From contig JABHWG010000058.1 of NCBI GenBank assembly GCA_018657885.1, forward strand, positions 1 to 38,667: DNA of 38,667 nt. The letters run 5' to 3'. This document shows, in pieces, positions 20,211 to 29,220 of this stretch. Each line of letters opens with the position of its first letter. Positions within the stretch are counted from its first letter, which is position 1. The DNA comes from Pelagibacteraceae bacterium (GTDB lineage Bacteria > Pseudomonadota > Alphaproteobacteria > HIMB59 > GCA-002718135). A program made the translations under genes and the position numbers. The notes beneath the pieces are model-generated. The model saw nothing but the letters and a program-made list of their open reading frames with translations. It was not told the DNA's origin and did no database searches.

Positions 20211-20228
20211 AAGAGAACAGGTTTTTTT
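20190..20228. terminator. Bidirectional Rho-independent terminator between convergent potA and substrate-binding gene
   Basis: aaaaaaa-gCCTGTcCTCT-aaa-AGAGaACAGG-ttttttt: near-perfect stem with one mismatch, A and T tracts on both sides; stem begins inside potA 3' codons. Confidence 0.85.
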
Positions 20229-20247
20229 GAAATAAATAAATTTCTGA

Positions 20248-21336
20248 TTAACCGCCAGCAACCATTTCAGCCCATTGAGCTTCCATGTAGTCAGTTACTT
20301 CGTCTGAAGGCATGACTGAGAACATCCCATTTGAAAGGTGTTTCTCAGGATTCGATGCGACTCCACGCTCAGCTAGTTCATCAGCAGTGATTGTGCTAAA
20401 GCCTTTTCTATTTGAATGACCATAACCCCACTCACTTAGTAAGTAAGCTGAAGTTTCAGCACTAGTAGCTCCATTAATCATAGCATATGCTTTATCAAGG
20501 TCTGCCCCTTTAACAATTGCAAGCCCACAAGCCCACGTCATTGTTCCATTAGCAGGCTGCATCATTTTTGCTCCAGCATTCCAAGCAATTTCATTCCATC
20601 CAAGAGCTACGTCTATTTCTTCGTTACCTAGCGCCTCTATCATTGAGGAAGTATCTCCGAAGAACGCACGTATTTGTCCACTATCTCTCATTTCACGAAA
20701 CTTATTGATGCCTTTATCAATAGCAGCTTTAGTTAATTGATCTTTTTCTCTGATATCAATTCCAAGATGATGCATCATTAAAAATAATGAGTCAGCAGCT
20801 GAGTCTAGTATACCAACTTTACCTTTCACTCTTGGATCTTCCATTAGAGAAAAACTTTCATTGTCAGCGTTCATCCATGGAATTCTATCAGGCATATAAA
20901 ATAAAGTCGTATCACCCCAATCGATTGGTGCAAAATAGTTCTCACCATTAACAATACCGCTAGGTAGGTCTCTGACTTCAGGGAACATATCATTCCAGTT
21001 ATCGATACGAGAAGTGTCTAATGGTTGAAGTACTCCAGCTCTTACCCATCGAGCTATTTCACCTTGGCAAGGCCAAGCTAAATCTACTTCAAAACCAGCT
21101 TTTAATTTTTGTAAACCTTCTTCAGCATCACCAAATATTGAGTATTCAGGTGATCCATGTTCTTCTGCATATGATCCAAATAGTCCATCATCATCATATC
21201 CTCCCCATAGAAAAACACTTCCAGGTTCATCCGCAAAAACCTTTGATGTGGTAAATAATCCGGTTATAAAAACCATCAATATTACTACCCCAAAAGTTTT
21301 TACTAAAAAATTTTTAGTTTCATAGTATTTAAACAT
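20248..21336 (-). CDS. potD: Periplasmic polyamine/quaternary-amine-type ABC substrate-binding protein, PotD-like
   Basis: Signal-like N-terminus; DAEEGLQKLKAGFEVDLAWPCQGEIARWVRAGVLQPLDTSRIDNW, fold signature of PotD/PotF family; convergent with potBCA. Confidence 0.8.
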   Translation of the reverse strand: MFKYYETKNFLVKTFGVVILMVFITGLFTTSKVFADEPGSVFLWGGYDDDGLFGSYAEEHGSPEYSIFGDAEEGLQKLKAGFEVDLAWPCQGEIARWVRAGVLQPLDTSRIDNWNDMFPEVRDLPSGIVNGENYFAPIDWGDTTLFYMPDRIPWMNADNESFSLMEDPRVKGKVGILDSAADSLFLMMHHLGIDIREKDQLTKAAIDKGINKFREMRDSGQIRAFFGDTSSMIEALGNEEIDVALGWNEIAWNAGAKMMQPANGTMTWACGLAIVKGADLDKAYAMINGATSAETSAYLLSEWGYGHSNRKGFSTITADELAERGVASNPEKHLSNGMFSVMPSDEVTDYMEAQWAEMVAGG

Positions 21337-21529
21337 AGTTATTAATCCTTTTTTTTTTTATTAAATTTAGAAAAATTGTACACGTAAGGAAGTATTGGTC
21401 AATATATTAAAGTTCAATTATTTAAGTTTTTCTTCTTATTAGGAAAGCTGAGATATAATGAAGATCCTTAGATATTACTTTATTTTAATTAAATAGACAT
21501 TTTATTAATTTTTTCATATATAAATTTAT

Positions 21530-22915
21530 ATGACCTCTAAAAATAAAAAAGTTTTAATAGCTACAGTTGATGAATTTAATTCTTTTAAAGATAAAAATCC
21601 TCAAATTAAATACATAGATGCTATATTAAGTGATTTGTCAGGAATTATTAGAGGTAAAAGATTGCCAATTGAAGAAGCTCATAAACTTTTTATCACTGGC
21701 GTACAGTTTTGTTATTCGACATTTCTTTTAGATACCTCTGGGTATTGTCCAGATGCAAATGGTAGAGGGATTGCTGATGGTGATCCTGATGCAAATTATT
21801 ATCCTGTATCTAATACATTGAAAATTATGCCTTGGCATAAAGATGAACTAGCTCAAGTGTTAATTACTATTCAGGATGACTCAAGATATGATTCTACTGT
21901 TGACCCAAGAAATTTACTGGCACATGTTTGGGATCGATTTGAAGGTTTGAAATTAAAAATAAAAGTAGCTTTTGAATTAGAATTTTATTTAATCGCTAGA
22001 AGAAAAAACCTTAGTGAAAAACCTATCCCTGCAAGCTCTAAGAGAACTGGAAAACAAAGTGAGGGTACACAAGTTTATAGTATGAGTGATTTAGATGATT
22101 TTTATGAATTTTTAGAAGATGTAAATGAATATTGTAAAATTCAGAATATTCCTGCTTCTACAGCCTCATCTGAATTTGCACCAGGTCAATTTGAAATTAA
22201 CTTAAACTACACTGATAATATTTTAAAAGCAGCTGATGATGCTTCTTTATTAAGAAGGGTTATTAAAGAAACAGCTATTAAACATGAATATGAAGCTACC
22301 TTTTTATCTAAACCTTTTCTTAATGAAGCAGGGAGTGGAATGCATGTACATATAAGTTTATTTGATCAAAATAATGAAAATATATTTTGTGATAAAGATG
22401 GAAATGATTCTAAAGAGCTTTTTTATGCTATTGGAGGCCTACAGAATATAATGTTTGATTCATTTGCATTTTTTGCCTCCAATGAAAATGCATATAGACG
22501 TTTTGAGCCAGATATTTTTGTGCCAGTTAATACATCTTGGGGGCATAATAATAGATCAGTAGCATTTAGAATACCAGTGAGCAATAATAAGGCAAAAAGA
22601 ATTGAGCACCGAGTTGCAGGAGCTGAAGCAAATTCTTATTTAGTTTTAGCATCAATACTTTCTGGAATTGAAGATGGGCTAATTAATAAGCTTAAAGCTT
22701 CGAATCCCAGAGAGGATAATGCTTGTAAAGATCCTGACCCTAGAATGCCAAAAAATATTGATCAAGCTTTATTGATGCTTGAGTCATCTGTTTTAATGAA
22801 AAAATATCTTACTGAAGAATATATAAAAGTATTTGTAGAATTGAAAAGGAAAGAGCAAGATTCTTTCAGAGGAGAAATTTCTGATATTGAATATAAGTGG
22901 TATCTTAATCTTTAG
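21530..22915 (+). CDS. puuA: Gamma-glutamylputrescine synthetase-like (glutamine synthetase family)
   Basis: PQIKYIDAILSDLSGIIRGKRLPI, VAFELEFYLI, EFAPGQFEINL, GSGMHVHISLFD, IEHRVAGAEANSYLVLASILSG. Confidence 0.8.
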   Translation: MTSKNKKVLIATVDEFNSFKDKNPQIKYIDAILSDLSGIIRGKRLPIEEAHKLFITGVQFCYSTFLLDTSGYCPDANGRGIADGDPDANYYPVSNTLKIMPWHKDELAQVLITIQDDSRYDSTVDPRNLLAHVWDRFEGLKLKIKVAFELEFYLIARRKNLSEKPIPASSKRTGKQSEGTQVYSMSDLDDFYEFLEDVNEYCKIQNIPASTASSEFAPGQFEINLNYTDNILKAADDASLLRRVIKETAIKHEYEATFLSKPFLNEAGSGMHVHISLFDQNNENIFCDKDGNDSKELFYAIGGLQNIMFDSFAFFASNENAYRRFEPDIFVPVNTSWGHNNRSVAFRIPVSNNKAKRIEHRVAGAEANSYLVLASILSGIEDGLINKLKASNPREDNACKDPDPRMPKNIDQALLMLESSVLMKKYLTEEYIKVFVELKRKEQDSFRGEISDIEYKWYLNL

Positions 22916-23774
22916 TTTCACCGTTAAGGCTAAGTATCTCTTTATATAGTTCAGGTCTCCTATCTCTAAAAAGCCCCCAATTTCTTCTGAAAAGATGATT
23001 TTCTTCAGTGTCTATTTCAGCCAATATAACTTCCTCTTGATCTTTTGAGGCTTCAGCAATTATTTTACCTGATCGATTACAAATAAAAGATTTTCCATAG
23101 AAACCATTAACTTGACCTTTTACTGATTCTGAACCAATTCTATTAGAGGCAACAACAGGCATTATGTTAGCAGCAGCATGACCTTGCATTACAGTTTGCC
23201 ATGCATCTGAACTATCATAAGTGCTCATGATTTCATCTCCAATAGCTGTAGGATAAAACAAAACCTCCGCACCTTTTAAAGCCATTATTCTCGCAGCTTC
23301 AGGAAACCATTGATCCCAACAAATGCCAATACCAATTTTACCATAAGCTGTGTTCCAAATTTTAAAACCAGTATCACCTGGATTAAAATAATACTTTTCA
23401 AGATATCCAGCGCCATCAGGTATGTGCGATTTTCTGTATTTGCCTAGCACTTTACCATCAGCGTCAATAACTGCTATGGAATTAAAATATGCATTATTAT
23501 CTTTTTCAAAAAAACTAATAGGTAAAACAACTTTATGTTTTTTTGCAACTTCACTCATTTTTTTTATTAAAGAATTATTCTCAAAAGGTTGAGCTAATTT
23601 AAATATTTTCTCATCATATTGGATACAAAAATAAGGAGTTTGAAAGAGCTCTTGTAATAAAATTATATTCGCCCCTTGCTCAGCAGCTTTTTCGATTAAA
23701 TGAATAGATTTTTTTATATTATTTTCTATTTCCCAATCACAACTCATTTGAGTTGCAGCTATTTTAATTTTCAT
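22905..23774 (-). CDS. aguB: N-carbamoylputrescine amidase
   Basis: Nitrilase fold with ILLQELFQTPYFC (Glu), KYRKSHIPDGAGYLEKYYF (Lys), KIGIGICWDQWFPEAARIMALKGAE (Cys); neighbour of aguA. Confidence 0.9.
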   Translation of the reverse strand: MKIKIAATQMSCDWEIENNIKKSIHLIEKAAEQGANIILLQELFQTPYFCIQYDEKIFKLAQPFENNSLIKKMSEVAKKHKVVLPISFFEKDNNAYFNSIAVIDADGKVLGKYRKSHIPDGAGYLEKYYFNPGDTGFKIWNTAYGKIGIGICWDQWFPEAARIMALKGAEVLFYPTAIGDEIMSTYDSSDAWQTVMQGHAAANIMPVVASNRIGSESVKGQVNGFYGKSFICNRSGKIIAEASKDQEEVILAEIDTEENHLFRRNWGLFRDRRPELYKEILSLNGETKD

Positions 23775-23989
23775 TTTTTATTCTCTTTTTCTCTTCTAAG
23801 TAATTATGTAAAGTTATAATTTTTTTTCTTGCATTTGTTTGGAAGAAAGCTAGTATTAGAGAGTTAATAAATGCCATCATAGAAGCTTTAAGTAATTGAA
23901 ATGATATATTTTGAGCTACAGACATATGTTGAAAATAAGTTTCATTATCATCAATGTAGTGCTTTTTTTGATTTTTTAAAAAAATTCAT
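23764..23989 (-). pseudogene. DUF6356-like small protein gene, one-nucleotide frameshift in A7 run (or programmed slippage / sequencing error)
   Basis: Removing one A from the A7 (minus strand, 23963-23969) restores a 74-aa ORF MNFFKKSKKHYIDDNETYFQHMSVAQNISFQLLKASMMAFINSLILAFFQTNARKKIITLHNYLEEKKRIKNEN; family-like ETYFxHM...LH pattern; stop overlaps aguB start by 11 nt. Confidence 0.55.
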
Positions 23990-23991
23990 TT

Positions 23992-25035
23992 CTAAATGCT
24001 TAATGGTTGTTGTTGGGTTATGCAATGAATATTTCCTCCGCCAAGAGAGATGTCTATTCCATTAATTGCTATAACTTTCCTTTTAGGAAAAATTGATTGA
24101 ATAATACTCTGAGCATTTTTATCAGCTTTTTCGTCATCAAAACTAGGCATTACTATTCCATTATTCGCAATATAAAAGTTTATATAAGAGCTTGGTTCAT
24201 CATCATTAGGTATGAGCCTTTTATAAGACATTTCAATTTCTATTATTTCTAAGGGACGATCTTTAGCATTTCGAGATGTTTTTAATATTTCTAAATTTTC
24301 ATTTATCTTTTCATAAAAAGGATCCTGCTTATCATAACATGATAAAGCTAAAACTTTAGATTGATCAACAAAACATGCAATGTTATCAACATGCCCATCA
24401 GTCCCCTCATCAGTACCGTGCTTTAACCAGATAATTTTTTTAATATTCAAATATTTTTTTAAGTTATCTTCTATTTCTTCTTTTGTAAGTTTAGGATTTC
24501 TGTTTTTATTTAATAAACATTGTTCAGTTGTAATTAATGTACTCGCTCCATCTACGTGTATGGATCCACCTTCTAGCACCATTTGTGATTTAAAATATGT
24601 TGCAGAACTTTTATCGATCATAAATTTAGCAATTTTATTATCAGAGTCATGGGGAGAAAATTTTCCCCATCCATTAAACTCCCAATCAACACCTCCTAAT
24701 TTTTTTTGATCATTGATTAAAAATGTAGCGCCAGAATCTCTTGCCCAACAATCATCATTTTGAAATTCATAAATATTTACTGAATTATGCAGAAGTTTTT
24801 TTGCAGTTTCGATATCTTCAGGATGAATAATCATATTTACTTTTTCAAAATTTGATATTGCTTTGGCAACTTCAGCCCATTTGTATCTCCCTTTTTCAAA
24901 ATCAAAATGGGACCAACTTTCAATTTCTTTATATGAATTATCATTTTTAAACTCATGAGGCCATTGCATCCAACAACATTCATGTGGATACCATTCAGGA
25001 GGCATAAAAAAATTATATTGTTGAGGGTAAGACAT
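23992..25035 (-). CDS. aguA: Agmatine deiminase
   Basis: MPPEWYPHECCWMQWPH, NDDCWARDSGATFLI, LEGGSIHVDG, LKHGTDEGTDGHVDNIACF, SLGGGNIHCITQQQP (catalytic Cys). Confidence 0.93.
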   Translation of the reverse strand: MSYPQQYNFFMPPEWYPHECCWMQWPHEFKNDNSYKEIESWSHFDFEKGRYKWAEVAKAISNFEKVNMIIHPEDIETAKKLLHNSVNIYEFQNDDCWARDSGATFLINDQKKLGGVDWEFNGWGKFSPHDSDNKIAKFMIDKSSATYFKSQMVLEGGSIHVDGASTLITTEQCLLNKNRNPKLTKEEIEDNLKKYLNIKKIIWLKHGTDEGTDGHVDNIACFVDQSKVLALSCYDKQDPFYEKINENLEILKTSRNAKDRPLEIIEIEMSYKRLIPNDDEPSSYINFYIANNGIVMPSFDDEKADKNAQSIIQSIFPKRKVIAINGIDISLGGGNIHCITQQQPLSI

Positions 25036-25170
25036 TCAATCAGTTACTTTACAGTTTGTATATTTTGTAAATAAAAAATAACCTTTTTTACCTTTTTTAT
25101 TTGTTAAATCAATACAACCTTCTAAAAAAATGAAGGAATAAAATAAAGTAAAACAAATTATTTTTTATCA

Positions 25171-26508
25171 TTAATTTTTATCTATATACTTGTAATAAGC
25201 TAAGGCCAATCTTAAGTAAAATAATCTTAGTTTTGGAAAAGGAAATTTGCTTGGCAATCCTTTGTAAAGTTTTGATATATTTAAATCTTTACTGTTAGAT
25301 ATGATTAATTTTGCAAGTTCATTACCTGACCACGGCGCTGTATTCACTCCGTTTGCCTGATAACCAAAACTATAATATATTTCATCATCTTCGATTTTCC
25401 CTATTGATGGTGAAAATTTCGTTGTTACTGCAACTAGTCCTCTCCAATGAAAATCAATATTAACATTATTCCAGTTGGGAAAAACCTTTTTCATTTGTTG
25501 CTCCATATTTTTAGATTTTTCTAATGAAGATTTTTCACTACCAATCAAATCTCCTCTTGCTCCAAATAAAAATCTATTATCTTTCAATAACCTATAATAA
25601 AAAAGAAGATTTCTTATGTTCAAAACTGGGTTGTTTGTAATAAAATTATGAGATCTAATTTCTTCAGTTGTAAGTGGCCGTGTAATAATAATATTTGATA
25701 TTACTGGTAAAATCATATTATTAAGTTTTGGAAAGATGTCATCTTTATAAAAACCGTTAGTAGCCATTACAACTTTATTCGCTTTTATAATGCTACCATT
25801 TGAAATTATTGTGAATTTACCTTTAGTTTTTTCAATTTTTGTAACTTTACTTTTTTGAAATATTTTAACCCCAGCATTATTAGCTGCATTCGCTAGTCCT
25901 AATAAGAATTTTAATGGATTAATTGCAAAACCAGGTTTATATGACATAGCTCCATACTGCTCATTGCCACCATGACCTATTTCATTAAATTCTTCTTTGG
26001 AAAAAACCTTTGTTTCAATTCCAAATTCTTTTTTATATGTTTCAGCCTCTTCTTTTATACCTTCAAAATAACTTGGATGAGGAGCAACTTCATAGTTACT
26101 ATCCCCTGTCAAATCACAATCTATATTGTATTCCTTAATCGTATTTTTTGTAAAATTTGAACCTTCAATAGTATTTTGAAAAAATTTTTTCGTTTCATTT
26201 TTTCCATATTTATTAAACATCTTTTTAATAGATATTTTTGCTGGTGGGATGCAGCAGAAGCCAGCATTTCTTCCAGATGAACCCCAACCAATATGACCTG
26301 CCTCAAGTAATACTACATCTTCATTATATTTCTTTGCTAATGACAATGCACATGACAATCCAGTATAACCACCTCCTATTATTACTACATTTGCACTCAT
26401 ATCTTTGTCTAACGTTTTATATCTATCTTTTGTATTTATTGTAGATTCCCAGTAACTATTTACCGGGTTTTCAAAATTATAAATGTCTTTGTGATATAGG
26501 TTAGCCAT
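25171..26508 (-). CDS. FAD-dependent amine oxidase (DadA/PuuB-like)
   Basis: ANVVIIGGGYTGLSCALSLAKKYNEDVVLLEAGHIGWGSSGRNAGFC; C-terminal YYSFGYQANGVNTAPWSGNELAKLI. Confidence 0.8.
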   Translation of the reverse strand: MANLYHKDIYNFENPVNSYWESTINTKDRYKTLDKDMSANVVIIGGGYTGLSCALSLAKKYNEDVVLLEAGHIGWGSSGRNAGFCCIPPAKISIKKMFNKYGKNETKKFFQNTIEGSNFTKNTIKEYNIDCDLTGDSNYEVAPHPSYFEGIKEEAETYKKEFGIETKVFSKEEFNEIGHGGNEQYGAMSYKPGFAINPLKFLLGLANAANNAGVKIFQKSKVTKIEKTKGKFTIISNGSIIKANKVVMATNGFYKDDIFPKLNNMILPVISNIIITRPLTTEEIRSHNFITNNPVLNIRNLLFYYRLLKDNRFLFGARGDLIGSEKSSLEKSKNMEQQMKKVFPNWNNVNIDFHWRGLVAVTTKFSPSIGKIEDDEIYYSFGYQANGVNTAPWSGNELAKLIISNSKDLNISKLYKGLPSKFPFPKLRLFYLRLALAYYKYIDKN

Positions 26509-26526
26509 AATTTAGTATAAATTTCA

Positions 26527-26542
26527 TTGAATGCTTATTCAA
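26527..26542. promoter_or_regulatory. Putative BetI-like operator in divergent PuuB-like/Rieske promoter
   Basis: TTGAATGCTTATTCAA, one position off perfect symmetry, matching the 15528 palindrome at 13 of 14 arm positions. Confidence 0.65.
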
Positions 26543-26561
26543 TCAATATTATATAATAGAT

Positions 26562-27794
26562 ATGAATAATGCTGATTTAAAAAACTTAATTCATAAGCAA
26601 AAGCTTAATTTTTCTCTCGATCAGGAATTTTATATCAATCATGATATCTTTGATTTAGATATTAAAAATATTTTTTCTAAACAGTGGGTTTTTGTAGGTC
26701 ATATTTCAAGAATACCAAACCATGGTGATTATTTTCTTTTTAATATTGGTAAAGAGTCAATAATCATAGTTCGAGATAATGATAATTCAGTGCATGCTCA
26801 CTACAATGTATGTCGTCATCGTGGTTCTAAAATTTGTTTAGAGGATGAAGGTAATTCAAAAGCTCTTATTTGCCCTTATCATGCTTGGACATACAATTTA
26901 GATGGATCTTTAAAGGGAGCAAGACTTATGGGTAAAGATTTTAATAAAAAAGATTGGCATTTGCATAAGTGTAACTCAAAAATATTTGAAGGCTTAATAT
27001 TCATTAATTTATCTGATAATCCAAATGATTTTGAAGAATTCATTGCCCCTACAAAAAAATTTATAGAATTTCATGGTTTATCAGACGCCAAAATTGCTCA
27101 TAGACAGTATTACCCTACAAATGGCAACTGGAAACTTACTCTTGATAATTTTCATGAATGTTATCACTGTCAACCTGCTCACCCAGAGTATTGTCAGGTT
27201 CATGATAAAGATTATATTGTAGCCTATGGTGCTGGAAGTAATACAGGTCCTGCATCAGAAAAATTTGATAACATTTTAGTCAAATGGAATAAAAATGTTG
27301 AAAAAATGGGGCATTTAACAGGTGAATATTATGAAATAGAATTTAATGATTATTCAAGAAGCGCTGAGAGAACGCCATTAAAAGAGGGCATGTTTACAGA
27401 AACTAAATCAGGAAAACCTATCTCCAAATTAATGGGTAAATTTACAGATTATGATAGTGGCTATACATCTGTGGGTACTTCACCATTCAATAGTCTGCTT
27501 ATGTGTAATGATTTTGCGACTCTCTTTACTTTTATTCCAGTATCACCTTTATATACCCAGGTAGAATTAATGTGGTTAGTTCATAAAGATGCTGAAGAAG
27601 GAAGAGATTATAATCTTGAAGAAATGAAATGGATGTGGGATGTAACTACCATTGCAGATAAAAGAATTATAGAAAATAATCAAAAGGGCGTTCTATCAGA
27701 TAAATATGTTCCTGGACCATTATCTCAAATGGAAAAAGGTTTAGAAAAATTTAAGTCTTGGTATTTGAGACATTTAGAAAATAGTATTAGTTAG
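26562..27794 (+). CDS. Rieske-type oxygenase alpha subunit, GbcA/CntA/choline monooxygenase-like
   Basis: Rieske C-R-H-R-G ... CPYHAWTYNLDGSLKGA; mononuclear Fe site DNFHECYHCQPAHPEYC. Confidence 0.85.
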   Translation: MNNADLKNLIHKQKLNFSLDQEFYINHDIFDLDIKNIFSKQWVFVGHISRIPNHGDYFLFNIGKESIIIVRDNDNSVHAHYNVCRHRGSKICLEDEGNSKALICPYHAWTYNLDGSLKGARLMGKDFNKKDWHLHKCNSKIFEGLIFINLSDNPNDFEEFIAPTKKFIEFHGLSDAKIAHRQYYPTNGNWKLTLDNFHECYHCQPAHPEYCQVHDKDYIVAYGAGSNTGPASEKFDNILVKWNKNVEKMGHLTGEYYEIEFNDYSRSAERTPLKEGMFTETKSGKPISKLMGKFTDYDSGYTSVGTSPFNSLLMCNDFATLFTFIPVSPLYTQVELMWLVHKDAEEGRDYNLEEMKWMWDVTTIADKRIIENNQKGVLSDKYVPGPLSQMEKGLEKFKSWYLRHLENSIS

Positions 27795-29155
27795 ACAGTA
27801 AGAAGTAGGTATTCCCTTTCCCAAGAGCTAATTACTTTTAAATATGCCTGATTTTCAGCCCTTCTTATAGCACTTATTGTTCTAATAAATTTTTGATTAA
27901 ATACTTCATTTATTTTTTCATCATTTTCAAATAAAGAGACAGCTTCTTCAACATTTCTAGGCAGCATACTTTTATCTTTTCCAAAAACACTTTTTTTCAT
28001 TTCTGGTGTTGGTTTTAATTTATTTTTAATTCCTAAATATCCAGCAGCTAAATTTGCGGCAAAGACGAGATAGGGATTAGTGTCCGAACCAGATATTCTA
28101 TTCTCAATTCTCATACTATGTTCTTCATTAGATGGTATTCTAAAACCACATGATCTATTACCAAGTCCCCAATATGTGTTTTTTGGAGCATCCCAAGTTG
28201 CAAATAATCTTCTATAAGAGTTAATATTAGGCGCATGGATAGGCATTAATTTTGGTGTATAAATTTGTAATCCAGCAATATAATTTTTCATTATATTTGA
28301 AATTGTACTAGTCTTACTAAAGAAAACATTTTTTTTATTTTTCTTTTTAATTAATGATTGATGAAGATGCAGAGAACTTCCAGGTTGATTTTCCATTGGC
28401 TTTGCCATGAATGTAGCGTAAAGTTTACGTTTTAAAGCCGCTTGTCTTAATGTTCTTTTAAATAAAAATACTTGATCAGCTAACTCTAAAGGATCTCCGT
28501 GTTGGAAATTTATTTCCATTTGGGCAGAACCACTTTCATGATTAATTGTATCTATCTCAATATTTTGTTGCTCGCAAAAGCTATAAACATCTTCAAATAA
28601 GTTATCAAACTCATTAACTGCATCAATACCAAAAGCTTGTTTACCTGTTTCTTCTCTGCCTGATTGACCTATAGGAACTTCTAGAGGATAATCAGGATCA
28701 GGATTAGGTTTAACTAAATAAAACTCAACCTCAGGGGACACTATCGGTTGATACCCTATTTCTTCAAACAATTTTAAAATTTTTTTAAGAGCAGATCTGC
28801 TAGAGTTAATTACATTTGTGCCATTAAGATTAACAGCATCACATATTACTTGTGCAGTTGGATCATCATACCAGGGAACATTTCTTATAGTATTAATATC
28901 TGGTCGTAAAATTACATCAATATCAGTTGGATTATAAACATCTAAAGGAAGTTCTTCATCTTCACCAGCATATCCTCCCGATATTGTTTGAATAAAAACT
29001 GATTGAGGCAGTCTATGACTATCATTATCCAATCCTTGTATAAATTTTTTAGTTGGTAAAATTTTACCTCTTGCAATTCCACCTAAGTCAGGGACTAAGC
29101 ATTCAACTTCTGTAATAGCATTATCAGTGAGCCATTTTTTAAATTTTTCTTTCAT
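27791..29155 (-). CDS. Glutamine synthetase family, gamma-glutamylpolyamine synthetase-like (second copy)
   Basis: VECLVPDLGGIARGKILPTKKF, SPEVEFYLVKP, SGSAQMEINFQHGD, MRIENRISGSDTNPYLVFAANLAAG. Confidence 0.8.
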   Translation of the reverse strand: MKEKFKKWLTDNAITEVECLVPDLGGIARGKILPTKKFIQGLDNDSHRLPQSVFIQTISGGYAGEDEELPLDVYNPTDIDVILRPDINTIRNVPWYDDPTAQVICDAVNLNGTNVINSSRSALKKILKLFEEIGYQPIVSPEVEFYLVKPNPDPDYPLEVPIGQSGREETGKQAFGIDAVNEFDNLFEDVYSFCEQQNIEIDTINHESGSAQMEINFQHGDPLELADQVFLFKRTLRQAALKRKLYATFMAKPMENQPGSSLHLHQSLIKKKNKKNVFFSKTSTISNIMKNYIAGLQIYTPKLMPIHAPNINSYRRLFATWDAPKNTYWGLGNRSCGFRIPSNEEHSMRIENRISGSDTNPYLVFAANLAAGYLGIKNKLKPTPEMKKSVFGKDKSMLPRNVEEAVSLFENDEKINEVFNQKFIRTISAIRRAENQAYLKVISSWEREYLLLTV

Positions 29156-29220
29156 AGATAAATTAATTGAAATCTTATTCTTGTTTAGAGAAATAAATTA
29201 GATAAAAACATATATTTATT

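Noticed and set aside
25025-25040. BetI-like half-site (minus strand ATTGAATG) overlapping the aguA start codon
   Set aside because: No second ATTCAA half at the right spacing; overlaps the start codon itself.
25069-25102. Inverted repeat AAATAAAAAA...TTTTTTATTT between the PuuB-like gene and aguA
   Set aside because: Pure A/T stem with weak pairing, expected in DNA of this composition; no GC core as in a terminator.
27791-29155. Gamma-glutamylmethylamide synthetase (GmaS) for the methylamine pathway
   Set aside because: No N-methylglutamate synthase/dehydrogenase genes nearby; context with PuuB-like and aguAB favours polyamine-type ligases.
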